Origin: Acidimicrobium sp. UBA3029
GTDB lineage: Bacteria > Actinomycetota > Acidimicrobiia > Acidimicrobiales > Ilumatobacteraceae
Length of the DNA: 6,189 nt
Reading direction: 5' to 3'
NCBI GenBank assembly: GCA_002367695.1
Contig: DFDK01000092.1
Location: forward strand, 15,369-21,557
Part shown: piece by piece, positions 1-5,487 of the stretch
How positions within the stretch are numbered: position 1 is the first letter of the stretch
Layout: each line of letters starts with the position of its first letter
Translations under genes and position numbers: made by a program
Notes under the pieces: generated by a model
Databases searched by the model: none
Told to the model about the DNA's origin: nothing
Seen by the model: only the letters and a program-made list of their open reading frames with translations

Positions 1-54
1 GCGATGGCTTTCACCATGGCCGTCGGTCATTTTGTTGGCATTGCCGTCGCGTAA
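1..54 (+). CDS. C-terminal end of an unidentified, probably membrane, protein (partial)
   Basis: Frame 1 is open from the window edge to a TAA at 52-54 and encodes AMAFTMAVGHFVGIAVA before the stop. The 17 residues are almost all small or hydrophobic with one histidine, as expected for the last transmembrane helix of a membrane protein. The gene starts outside the window and the family cannot be recognised from so little. It lies on the same strand as the cupin gene 51 bases downstream, so the two could be co-transcribed, although the gap also contains a promoter-like sequence. The alternative is that this is a chance open frame. Confidence 0.45.
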   Translation, partial: AMAFTMAVGHFVGIAVA

Positions 55-70
55 TCACAAAATTCTGTAG

Positions 71-99
71 TAGGCAGTCTGTGTGCATCTCAATAGGCT
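71..99 (+). promoter_or_regulatory. Candidate promoter for the cupin gene (leaderless type)
   Basis: TAGGCA (71-76) matches the -35 consensus TTGACA at four of six positions. A 17-base spacer separates it from TAGGCT (94-99), which fits the TAnnnT form of a -10 box. Only six bases lie between the -10 box and the ATG at 106, so transcription would start at or next to the start codon and give a leaderless message. No Shine-Dalgarno sequence is seen before this ATG, which agrees. This is pattern matching only; weak hexamers like these occur by chance. Confidence 0.35.
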
Positions 100-105
100 G
101 TTGCA

Positions 106-465
106 ATGACAATCACTTTTCGCGCTCTCGACATACCCGCATCACAACTTGCACAATCACCCCTCGGTCAACCTTCTGCCGAACCATTGACCGGCGAAAT
201 TCTTACTCGTGCTCAAGTCTTTCTTGACAACGAGACTGTCACTGCTGGAACCTGGGAGTGCGAGCCAGGTGCATCGCGTTGGGAGTTCACTACACGTGGT
301 GAAGTGATATATGTCTTGAAAGGCCGTATGACTGTGCACGAAGACGGTGGCGAACCAGTTGAACTCACCGCTGGTTCGAGTTGCATCTTTCCAATTGGAT
401 GGAAGGGCGTTTGGACTGTTGTCGAAACACTTCGCAAAGTCTTTGTTGTCTACCGCACGAACTAG
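106..465 (+). CDS. Small cupin-domain protein (DUF861 / cupin_3 type)
   Basis: This 119-residue protein is a single beta-barrel cupin with a short N-terminal extension of about 40 residues. Residues 48-116 carry the DUF861 (cupin_3) signature: GTWECEPG (48-55), a conserved Glu in RGEVIYVLKG (E66, G73), the turn G90, P96-x-G98, W103 and E107, and a closing RKVFVVYR strand. This family includes EutQ-like and ureidoglycine aminohydrolase-like folds, but most members are uncharacterised, so no substrate can be named. The usual cupin metal-binding histidines are absent; the only histidine is H78, in a turn. It may therefore bind no metal, or bind one by other residues. There is no signal peptide, so it is cytoplasmic. 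The gene converges on the decarboxylase gene with no bases between the two stop codons, leaving no room for a terminator. The start at 106 gives the normal length of a single-domain cupin_3 protein. A link to the arginine genes is possible but unsupported, since it lies on the opposite strand. Confidence 0.85.
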   Translation: MTITFRALDIPASQLAQSPLGQPSAEPLTGEILTRAQVFLDNETVTAGTWECEPGASRWEFTTRGEVIYVLKGRMTVHEDGGEPVELTAGSSCIFPIGWKGVWTVVETLRKVFVVYRTN

Positions 466-2049
466 TTAACTAATAGCAATACGGATGAAATGGGGTCCGC
501 TGCTCTTGAGTGCGGAGTCAAGCGCCGTTGCAAGTTGTTCAGGTGTAGTTACGTCAACTGATTTCCAGCCAAATCCACGAGCAATTGCTGATGGGTCGTG
601 GGAAGTTACGTCAACTCCCATGCGTGGCGCCTGCACATCGTCAAATGATGTGCGAATTTGTTCGTAGCCACTGTTGTCCCACAGCACCATCGTGATATTG
701 CTCTTGAGATCATGCGCTGCGGCCATTTCGGCAACGGTAAACAACCAGCCACCGTCACCTGCAATGGCGAGAACGGGTCGGTCTGGTGCGGCTACCGCTG
801 CACCGATTGCCATTGGCAGCGCACAACCGAGTGTGCCAAAACCATAAGGCGCAAGCCAAGAGCGACTGCGAGATGCCGGCAACCACCAGTGAGCCGAATA
901 GCCGAGTTGGGTTGAATCAAGCGCAACGATCGCATCTTCTGGGAGCCATTGCTCGATTACTTGTAGCCACGGAACAAACGTGTTGCTTGTCTTGTTACGC
1001 GCATGATCTCGCCATTGTGCAGCTCGCTGTGCACCAGTAGTTGGATTGCGCGCCACAATGCCACGAGTGAGTGATGCCATTGTGTGTGCGGCATCGCCAA
1101 CAATGCCAACTGCTGGGGTGGTACGTCGATTGATTTGATCAGCGTCGATATCAATGCGCACAACGTTGCCGCCAAACTGCAACGCTCGGCCGTCGTTGTA
1201 GAGATCGGTGTCAGACAACTCTGTGCCAACAACAATCACTACATCGGCAGCTTCGATATCTTTTTGCACACGACCGAAAACCAAACAGTTGCCAGCGCAC
1301 AACGTATGCGCAGATGACATGACGCCCTTGGCATTGCCGGTCAAAAGCACTGGTGCATCCAGCTTTTCAGCCAGTGCGATGATTTCTCTGGAAGCATCAA
1401 TTGCTCCGCCACCAGCAATGATCACTGGGTTCTGAGACGAGTTAATAATGTCGAGTGCTCTCGATATGTCACTGTCGTGCGCAATCGGTTTTGTCGCTGC
1501 AATATGTTGACGTATAAATGGCACGCATGTTTGAGCGAGCACGTCCATGGGTATTGCAATGTGAACGGGTCGCGGACGCGCAGAAGTAAATACATTCCAT
1601 GCTCGTTCAATAAGAGCCGGAAGCATCGTTGGGTCGGTAACTGTTTCGCTAAATGCACAGACCGAGCGTGCAACTGCAGCCTGATCGGGAAGGTCATGTA
1701 ACGGTCCAAAACTTTTGCCGAGCGCATCAGTTGGAGTGGTGGATGCAATTACGAGCATTGGTCGCGAATCGTGATACGCCTGTGCAATTGGCGTGAGTGC
1801 ATTGGTAAGTCCGGGTCCACTGATGAGCACGCAGATGCCAGGCTTGCCAGCAACGATTGACCATCCGTCGGCCATAAACCCGGCGCCTTGCTCGTGACGC
1901 GGAGAGATGGCTTTTACGCCGGAGCGGTGAAGACCGCGATACAACTCGATGTTGTGTACGCCAGGTATTCCGAATACGACATCTACGCCATATTCGCGCG
2001 ACAATAGATCGATGATTGCTTCACCGACTTTGAGTTGTTTGGTAGTCAT
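466..2049 (-). CDS. aruI: ThDP-dependent decarboxylase, AruI-like (probable 2-ketoarginine decarboxylase)
   Basis: This 527-residue enzyme has the three-domain plan of the acetolactate synthase/pyruvate decarboxylase superfamily. The N-terminal Pyr domain (about 8-170) carries GIPGVHNIELYRGL (27-40) and RHEQGAGFMADG (51-62), in which E53 is the catalytic glutamate that activates the thiamine ring. A central domain spans about 190-330. The C-terminal PP domain (about 370-520) carries GDG (431-433) and, 24 residues later, D458-N459, which bind Mg and diphosphate. The GIPGVH-x-x-ELYRGL and GAGFMADG stretches resemble Pseudomonas AruI, 5-guanidino-2-oxopentanoate decarboxylase, as I remember it, and the AruH-like aminotransferase just upstream supports that reading. 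The predicted reaction is 2-ketoarginine to 4-guanidinobutyraldehyde plus CO2 in the cytoplasm. No small regulatory subunit gene is nearby, which argues against true acetolactate synthase. The start ATG at 2047-2049 has no clear Shine-Dalgarno sequence and lies 27 bases after the aminotransferase stop, so the two are probably one operon. Alternatives are a decarboxylase for another 2-oxo acid or an acetolactate synthase-like enzyme. The superfamily is certain; the substrate is inferred. Confidence 0.85.
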   Translation of the reverse strand: MTTKQLKVGEAIIDLLSREYGVDVVFGIPGVHNIELYRGLHRSGVKAISPRHEQGAGFMADGWSIVAGKPGICVLISGPGLTNALTPIAQAYHDSRPMLVIASTTPTDALGKSFGPLHDLPDQAAVARSVCAFSETVTDPTMLPALIERAWNVFTSARPRPVHIAIPMDVLAQTCVPFIRQHIAATKPIAHDSDISRALDIINSSQNPVIIAGGGAIDASREIIALAEKLDAPVLLTGNAKGVMSSAHTLCAGNCLVFGRVQKDIEAADVVIVVGTELSDTDLYNDGRALQFGGNVVRIDIDADQINRRTTPAVGIVGDAAHTMASLTRGIVARNPTTGAQRAAQWRDHARNKTSNTFVPWLQVIEQWLPEDAIVALDSTQLGYSAHWWLPASRSRSWLAPYGFGTLGCALPMAIGAAVAAPDRPVLAIAGDGGWLFTVAEMAAAHDLKSNITMVLWDNSGYEQIRTSFDDVQAPRMGVDVTSHDPSAIARGFGWKSVDVTTPEQLATALDSALKSSGPHFIRIAIS

Positions 2050-2076
2050 GTTTGATCGTATCTACTTGTTCTAGTT

Positions 2077-3255
2077 CTACTTAGCGAGACATGCATCGGC
2101 GAGGCGGCGGATCCGGATACTTGCTTCTTTGAGCAATTCGGCCTCGACGGTGAGTGCAACACGCACGTGGCCCGCACCACCACTTCCAAAACTTTCCCCT
2201 GGCATCGTTCCTACGTTTTCTTCATCGAGCAGTCGCCATGCAAATTGCTCGCCGGTTAAACCAGTTTTTCGAATATCGAGCATCATAAACATTCCGCCCT
2301 CTGGTAATCGCGTCGAAATCAATTTTGAATCCTTAAATGCCTCAACTATGACATCTGCTCGCTCTTTGTATGCGGCACGCATGCGTTCAACCTCAGGGTG
2401 GGTTTCGTTTAAAGCAACTGCAAGTGCATCTTCAATGAATGGCTGAGAGCCAAAAAGCATTGCTTCAGCAACAAGAACGAGTCGTGGAGTCACTTCGGCG
2501 GGGCATGCAACCCAGCCAGCACGAAAACCTGGCAGTGCATGCGACTTAGAGATGGACGAAACGCTGAGTGTTCGATGGCGTAGGTGTGGTCTGTCAAACG
2601 GCGAGCAGAACGTACCGTCAAATGTCATGTCGGCGTACACCTCGTCACAGATAATCCACAGATCGTGGCGCTCGCATACTTCACCAATCGCATCTATTTC
2701 TTCTACCGACAGCACCGCGCCAGTTGGATTACTTGGATTGTTGAGCAGTAATACTTTGGTACGCGGTGTAATTGCGTTTTCAATTGCTTGGGCAGTGACA
2801 TGGAATCCGTTGTCGGGTGATGTGGGCACGGAAACAAAGGTCGCACCAGATGCAGCAACCAGTCCTTCATATGTCGCGTAGTACGGATCGGGCACAAGCA
2901 CTTCGTCGCCTGCTTGAACGAGCGTGAACAGGGCAGTACACAAACCATTTTGGGTGCCCGCCGTATACAGAACTTGTTCGGGAGTAACGGGGTTACCCGA
3001 TCGCTTGCTGAGATGATTTGCAATTGCGAGGAGCGCCTCTGGCTCACCCTGGCCAGCTGCGTATCGAGTGCGACCGCTGCGCATCGATTTGGTGGCTTGG
3101 TCGAGGACCTTTGCAGGTGGAGGCAAGTCTGGTTCGCCAATAGACAAGATGATGATGGGTTGACCGAGCGCTGCGCGCTTCAGCGACTCTGAATGCACGG
3201 CCCACTTAGCGGCACCAAGCCCCGCGAGGCGATCAGAGATTGGAGCGAACTTCAT
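2077..3255 (-). CDS. aruH: Class I/II PLP aminotransferase, AruH-like (probable arginine:pyruvate transaminase)
   Basis: This 392-residue protein is a full-length fold-type I aminotransferase. Expected residues are visible: SIGEPD (38-43), Y126 in PDPYYATYE, the NNPSNPTG motif (172-179) with N176, D204 and Y207 in CDEVYAD (pyridine contact), the Schiff-base lysine K237 in SSISKSHALPGFRAGW with the phosphate-binding R245, and the substrate-carboxylate arginine R365 in AGHVRVAL. The C-terminal part (EGGMFMMLDIRKTGLTGEQFAWRLL, split at 319-331 and 332-343; then GESFG) matches AruH of Pseudomonas as I remember it, and the length is almost the same. AruH moves the alpha-amino group of arginine to pyruvate, giving 2-ketoarginine and alanine. 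The gene directly downstream encodes an AruI-like decarboxylase that would use this product. The ATG at 3253-3255 gives the usual N-terminus and has no Shine-Dalgarno sequence, but a -10-like hexamer ends nine bases upstream. Other possible substrates are aspartate, alanine or aromatic amino acids. The family is certain; the arginine specificity rests on resemblance and context. Confidence 0.87.
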   Translation of the reverse strand: MKFAPISDRLAGLGAAKWAVHSESLKRAALGQPIIILSIGEPDLPPPAKVLDQATKSMRSGRTRYAAGQGEPEALLAIANHLSKRSGNPVTPEQVLYTAGTQNGLCTALFTLVQAGDEVLVPDPYYATYEGLVAASGATFVSVPTSPDNGFHVTAQAIENAITPRTKVLLLNNPSNPTGAVLSVEEIDAIGEVCERHDLWIICDEVYADMTFDGTFCSPFDRPHLRHRTLSVSSISKSHALPGFRAGWVACPAEVTPRLVLVAEAMLFGSQPFIEDALAVALNETHPEVERMRAAYKERADVIVEAFKDSKLISTRLPEGGMFMMLDIRKTGLTGEQFAWRLLDEENVGTMPGESFGSGGAGHVRVALTVEAELLKEASIRIRRLADACLAK

Positions 3256-3264
3256 CAGGCTATA

Positions 3265-3286
3265 AATCTACGCTGTCAGACTGCGT
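3265..3286 (-). promoter_or_regulatory. Candidate -10 box and adjoining operator-like palindrome for the aminotransferase operon
   Basis: Read on the minus strand, TAGATT (3270-3265) fits a TAnnnT -10 box and ends nine bases before the ATG at 3255, consistent with a leaderless or nearly leaderless message. Directly upstream and sharing its first base pair is a 17-base imperfect palindrome (3270-3286, + strand ACGCTGTCAGACTGCGT) with 8-base arms, one mismatched pair and a single central base. A repressor bound there would cover the spacer between -10 and -35. No convincing -35 hexamer was found at 16-18 bases. It does not resemble an ArgR box. The call is an inference from position and symmetry. 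Confidence 0.3.
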
Positions 3287-3328
3287 CCACTGCTCGTTGC
3301 TCTACGACGTGCACCCCAATTTTTCTAT

Positions 3329-4846
3329 TTAATGTCCAGTACCCAAATTTCCGCTAAGGGTCAGCCATTTCGCACTTGCATCGTTGAGGCCAACTATCTC
3401 TACGTTCTTGCCTTTATTGCGGTATTTAAAGACAATGGCATCAAGTGCTGCGACAGTCGACGAATCGTAAATCTGTGATTGTGTTAGATCAATAATGATG
3501 TTATGGGGGTCATTGAGATAGTCAAATTGCATGTACAAGTCATTGCTTGATGCAAAAAATAACAAACCCTTTACTGCGTATACACGGGTGTTCTCATCGG
3601 AGTGCGCAATATCGACAACTTCGGCAAAGTGTGCGACACGCCGGACAAAGAAAATCATCGCAACTATTACACCAAAAATGACACCGTAAGCGAGATTGTG
3701 CGTGACCACCGTGACTACCACGGTGGTCAACATGATTGTTGTCGCACTGAGGGGCATTCGTCGGAGTGTTCGCGGATGCACGCTATGCCAATCCATCGTG
3801 CCCACCGAGACCATAATCATCACGGCAACAAGTGCAGCCATAGGGATACGTTCCACAACATCACCAAGGCCAACGACAAGGAACAGTAAGAACACACCAG
3901 CTGCGAAAGTAGAGATGCGTGTGCGAGCACCCGACGTTTTTACATTGATCATGGTTTGTCCAATCATCGCGCAGCCACCCATACCTCCAAATAATCCAGT
4001 GACAATGTTGGCAACCCCTTGCCCCCATCCCTCACGAGTTTTATCGGAATGTGTGTCGGTGATGTCATCAACAAGTTTTGCTGTCATCAACGACTCCAAA
4101 AGACCTACCAGGGCCATGGCGAATGCGTACGGGAAAATAATTTGCAAGGTGTCCAAAGTGAAAGGGACATCGGGTTGAAAGAAAGAGGGAAGACTGTTGG
4201 GCAAATTGCCTTGATCGCCGACAGTTGGCACATCGATGCCCATTGCGACAGCGGCGATTGTGAGAAGAACAATGACCACCAGAGGTGCCGGCACCACTTG
4301 GCTTAGTCGGGGCAAGAACACAAGTATGAGAAGTCCAATTGCAACAAGTGGATACACAATTGCGGGCACGTCTATCAGTTCCGGGATTTGTGCAGTAAAG
4401 ATTACGATGGCCAAAGCGTTGACAAAACCCACCATCACACTTCGCGGAAGAAAGCGCATCAGTTTTGCGGCCCCTGCAAGGCTGAATACAACTTGTAAAA
4501 CTCCGGCAAGCAAAACGGTCGCAATCAAATAGTCCAAACCGTGATCTGCAACAACAGGTGCGACAACAAGAGCAACTGCCCCAGTAGCAGCTGAGATCAT
4601 TGCCCGGCGCCCTCCCACGAAGGCAATAGTGACGGCCATAGTAAATGATGTAAACAGCCCTACTTGCGGATCGACACCTGCCAAAATAGAAAAGGAAATT
4701 GCTTCAGGAATAAGAGCAAGCGCAACTGCAATCCCCGCAAAAAGCTCCGTACGAAGACGTTTTGGAGAACGAAGGGTGTTGAGGACGGAATACTCATTTG
4801 CTTGATGAGTGCTTTGGCTTAAAGCCGCTGAGGCATTGTTAGACAT
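3329..4846 (-). CDS. SulP (SLC26A-type) inorganic anion transporter with C-terminal STAS domain
   Basis: This 505-residue inner-membrane transporter belongs to the SulP/SLC26A family, whose bacterial members carry sulfate, bicarbonate or other anions, often with Na+ or H+. The N-terminal cytoplasmic stretch (1-30) leads into LFAGIAVALALIPEAISFSI (35-54), the family's opening helix pair, followed by hydrophobic segments up to about residue 402. The conserved core GLLESLMTAKLVDD (248-261) and the GGMGGCAMIGQTMINV stretch (287-302) correspond to the anion-binding repeat. After VRRVAHF the cytoplasmic STAS domain runs from about 420 to 497, with the typical I-I-I-D-L strand (450-454) and D461-S462-S463 at the start of a helix, the site phosphorylated or regulated in related STAS proteins. 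The STAS domain is compact and ends soon after. The substrate cannot be read from the sequence; bicarbonate or sulfate are both reasonable. The gene follows tmRNA on the same strand (156-base gap) and precedes the aminotransferase by 73 bases. AGAGA just before the ATG at 4846 is at best a weak, closely spaced ribosome site. Confidence 0.93.
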   Translation of the reverse strand: MSNNASAALSQSTHQANEYSVLNTLRSPKRLRTELFAGIAVALALIPEAISFSILAGVDPQVGLFTSFTMAVTIAFVGGRRAMISAATGAVALVVAPVVADHGLDYLIATVLLAGVLQVVFSLAGAAKLMRFLPRSVMVGFVNALAIVIFTAQIPELIDVPAIVYPLVAIGLLILVFLPRLSQVVPAPLVVIVLLTIAAVAMGIDVPTVGDQGNLPNSLPSFFQPDVPFTLDTLQIIFPYAFAMALVGLLESLMTAKLVDDITDTHSDKTREGWGQGVANIVTGLFGGMGGCAMIGQTMINVKTSGARTRISTFAAGVFLLFLVVGLGDVVERIPMAALVAVMIMVSVGTMDWHSVHPRTLRRMPLSATTIMLTTVVVTVVTHNLAYGVIFGVIVAMIFFVRRVAHFAEVVDIAHSDENTRVYAVKGLLFFASSNDLYMQFDYLNDPHNIIIDLTQSQIYDSSTVAALDAIVFKYRNKGKNVEIVGLNDASAKWLTLSGNLGTGH

Positions 4847-4954
4847 AAATCTCTTTTGGGGTTGCGAGTAGGAAAGAGGACAAGGCTAATTGGTTAATCT
4901 CTATGGGAGCCCGATGGGTGCGAATAAGCACGCCCACAGGTGTGTTGGAGAATT

Positions 4955-4975
4955 TCGCACCATATCTCGCACCAT
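4955..4975. repeat. Short direct repeat between ssrA and the SulP gene
   Basis: TCGCACCAT occurs at 4955-4963 and again at 4967-4975, a period of 12 bases, with a degenerate third match (TTGCACCAA) at 4981-4989. The 4847-5002 gap separates the tmRNA 3' end from the SulP start, both on the minus strand. The rest of the gap holds a weak bulged hairpin at about 4916-4934 and no hairpin followed by a T-run, so I see no intrinsic terminator for tmRNA. The repeats could be a regulator-binding site for the transporter gene or remnants of slippage; nothing decides between these. Confidence 0.4.
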
Positions 4976-5152
4976 CGCCCTTGCACCAACAAACCTAACT
5001 AGTGGAGCTGGGGGGAATCGAACCCCCGTCCATCAGCCGTTGAACGCCCGTGATACGACCATTCCCAACATTGTCGCTACGCAGCAACACCGGCGGGTCG
5101 GCTGACAAACACCGAAATGTTTATCCACGGAACGTCTTTCCGTTCGGCCATT

Positions 5153-5190
5153 GGTCTTTCCCAACGTCATCGGTCTTTCCCAATGTCATT
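5153..5190 (-). repeat. Tandem duplication inside the tmRNA pseudoknot region
   Basis: On the + strand GGTCTTTCCCAACGTCAT (5153-5170) is followed, after one base, by GGTCTTTCCCAATGTCAT (5172-5189): 18 bases with one mismatch, period 19. The core GTCTTTCC also occurs a third time at 5134-5141, 20 bases before the first copy. The repeats lie in the part of tmRNA that normally folds into the later pseudoknots, so they may be two similar structural modules or a recent duplication. This is seen directly; the structural meaning is inferred. Confidence 0.75.
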
Positions 5191-5270
5191 CCCCGCTTCT
5201 GTTGCCAGGCTGCGGTGAATTGGCCCCGTGCGACCTTGCGGCTCACGATTGCTCTCTACCCCCTAACGAA

Positions 5271-5300
5271 TTAGGCGGCGAGAGCGAACTGCTTGTTGGC
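5271..5300 (-). other. tmRNA tag reading frame (ANKQFALAA-stop)
   Basis: Reading the minus strand from 5300, GCC AAC AAG CAG TTC GCT CTC GCC GCC TAA encodes ANKQFALAA and stops at 5271. The C-terminal ALAA is the signal recognised by ClpXP and related proteases in most bacteria. The resume codon GCC is chosen because the preceding CAACT sits where Bacillus tmRNA has TAACT before its resume codon, and because the first pseudoknot must end upstream. With the alanine carried by tmRNA itself the full tag would be AANKQFALAA. The same frame stays open upstream (GKKTT), so a resume codon at GGC would give a longer tag, but that codon lies in the pseudoknot. Confidence 0.8.
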
Positions 5301-5409
5301 AGTTGTTTTTTTGCCCCGTTTTACGAGTCTGAGCAACTCGGGTCGCACGATCGCCCAGCGACACTGACGTCGAAACCTGTCAGCCCCATTGAACTTTCGT
5401 AACGCACTC

Positions 5410-5415
5410 AGTGTA
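5410..5415 (-). promoter_or_regulatory. Candidate -10 box for tmRNA
   Basis: TACACT on the minus strand fits TAnnnT and would place the start about 15 bases before the mature 5' end at 5387, leaving a short leader for RNase P to remove. It lies between the katG terminator and ssrA, the only place left for an ssrA promoter. No good -35 hexamer is seen at the right distance; the best matches fall in the T-rich arm of the terminator. Confidence 0.3.
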
Positions 5416-5436
5416 GAGCGGGGGTGTATCAATAAC

Positions 5437-5477
5437 GTAAAAAGCCCCACAGAACAATGTTCTGTGGGGCTTTTTAC
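5437..5477 (-). terminator. Intrinsic terminator after katG, symmetrical
   Basis: Two perfect 20-base inverted arms (5437-5456 and 5458-5477) flank one central A. The GC core AGCCCCACAGAAC is flanked by a run of A on one side and T on the other, so on the minus strand it forms a long stable hairpin with a U-tract, 10 bases after the katG stop. Because it is symmetrical it would also stop transcription on the + strand. It separates katG transcription from the ssrA promoter. Confidence 0.92.
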
Positions 5478-5487
5478 ATACTTTTGT

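Larger units (their letters stand above)
5003..5387 (-). ncRNA. ssrA: tmRNA (transfer-messenger RNA), one-piece form
   Basis: This RNA rescues stalled ribosomes with SmpB: it acts as alanyl-tRNA, then supplies a short message encoding a degradation tag. The 5' end reads GGGGCTGACAGGTTTCGACG, the near-universal tmRNA start. Its GGGGCTG (5387-5381) pairs with CAGCTCC (5010-5004) as a 7-bp acceptor stem with one G-U pair. The T-arm is GGGGG-TTCGATT-CCCCC (5027-5011), a perfect 5-bp stem with a 7-base loop. The discriminator A is at 5003; the following bases are CTA, so CCA must be added after transcription. After the first pseudoknot (ending GGGGC) come a run of seven A and CAACT, then the tag frame at 5300-5271, and then a pseudoknot-rich region. 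The length of 385 is normal. The gene lies downstream of a strong terminator and so needs its own promoter. The identification is near certain; the ends are placed from the acceptor pairing. Confidence 0.97.

Noticed and set aside
466..2049. Biosynthetic acetolactate synthase (ilvB)
   Set aside because: No small subunit (ilvN) or other branched-chain genes are adjacent, the motif wording is closer to AruI, and the partner is an AruH-like aminotransferase.
3602..4532. Plus-strand open frames of up to 160 codons opposite the SulP gene
   Set aside because: Their composition (runs of Thr, Arg, His) is what the antisense of a membrane-protein gene gives; the minus-strand frame has clear SulP homology throughout.
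4916..4934. Terminator for tmRNA formed by GGGTGC and GCACGCCC
   Set aside because: The stem is short with a bulged base, lies about 70 bases after the RNA end and is not followed by a T-run on the minus strand.
5003..5040. A separate tRNA gene, suggested by the T-arm and acceptor sequence
   Set aside because: The acceptor strand pairs with GGGGCTG 370 bases away and no D-arm or anticodon arm lies nearby; it is the 3' end of tmRNA.
4890..5402. Several plus-strand open frames of 70-85 codons across 4890-5402
   Set aside because: They cover the antisense of the tmRNA gene and its flank, show no protein-family features, and owe their openness to the structured RNA.
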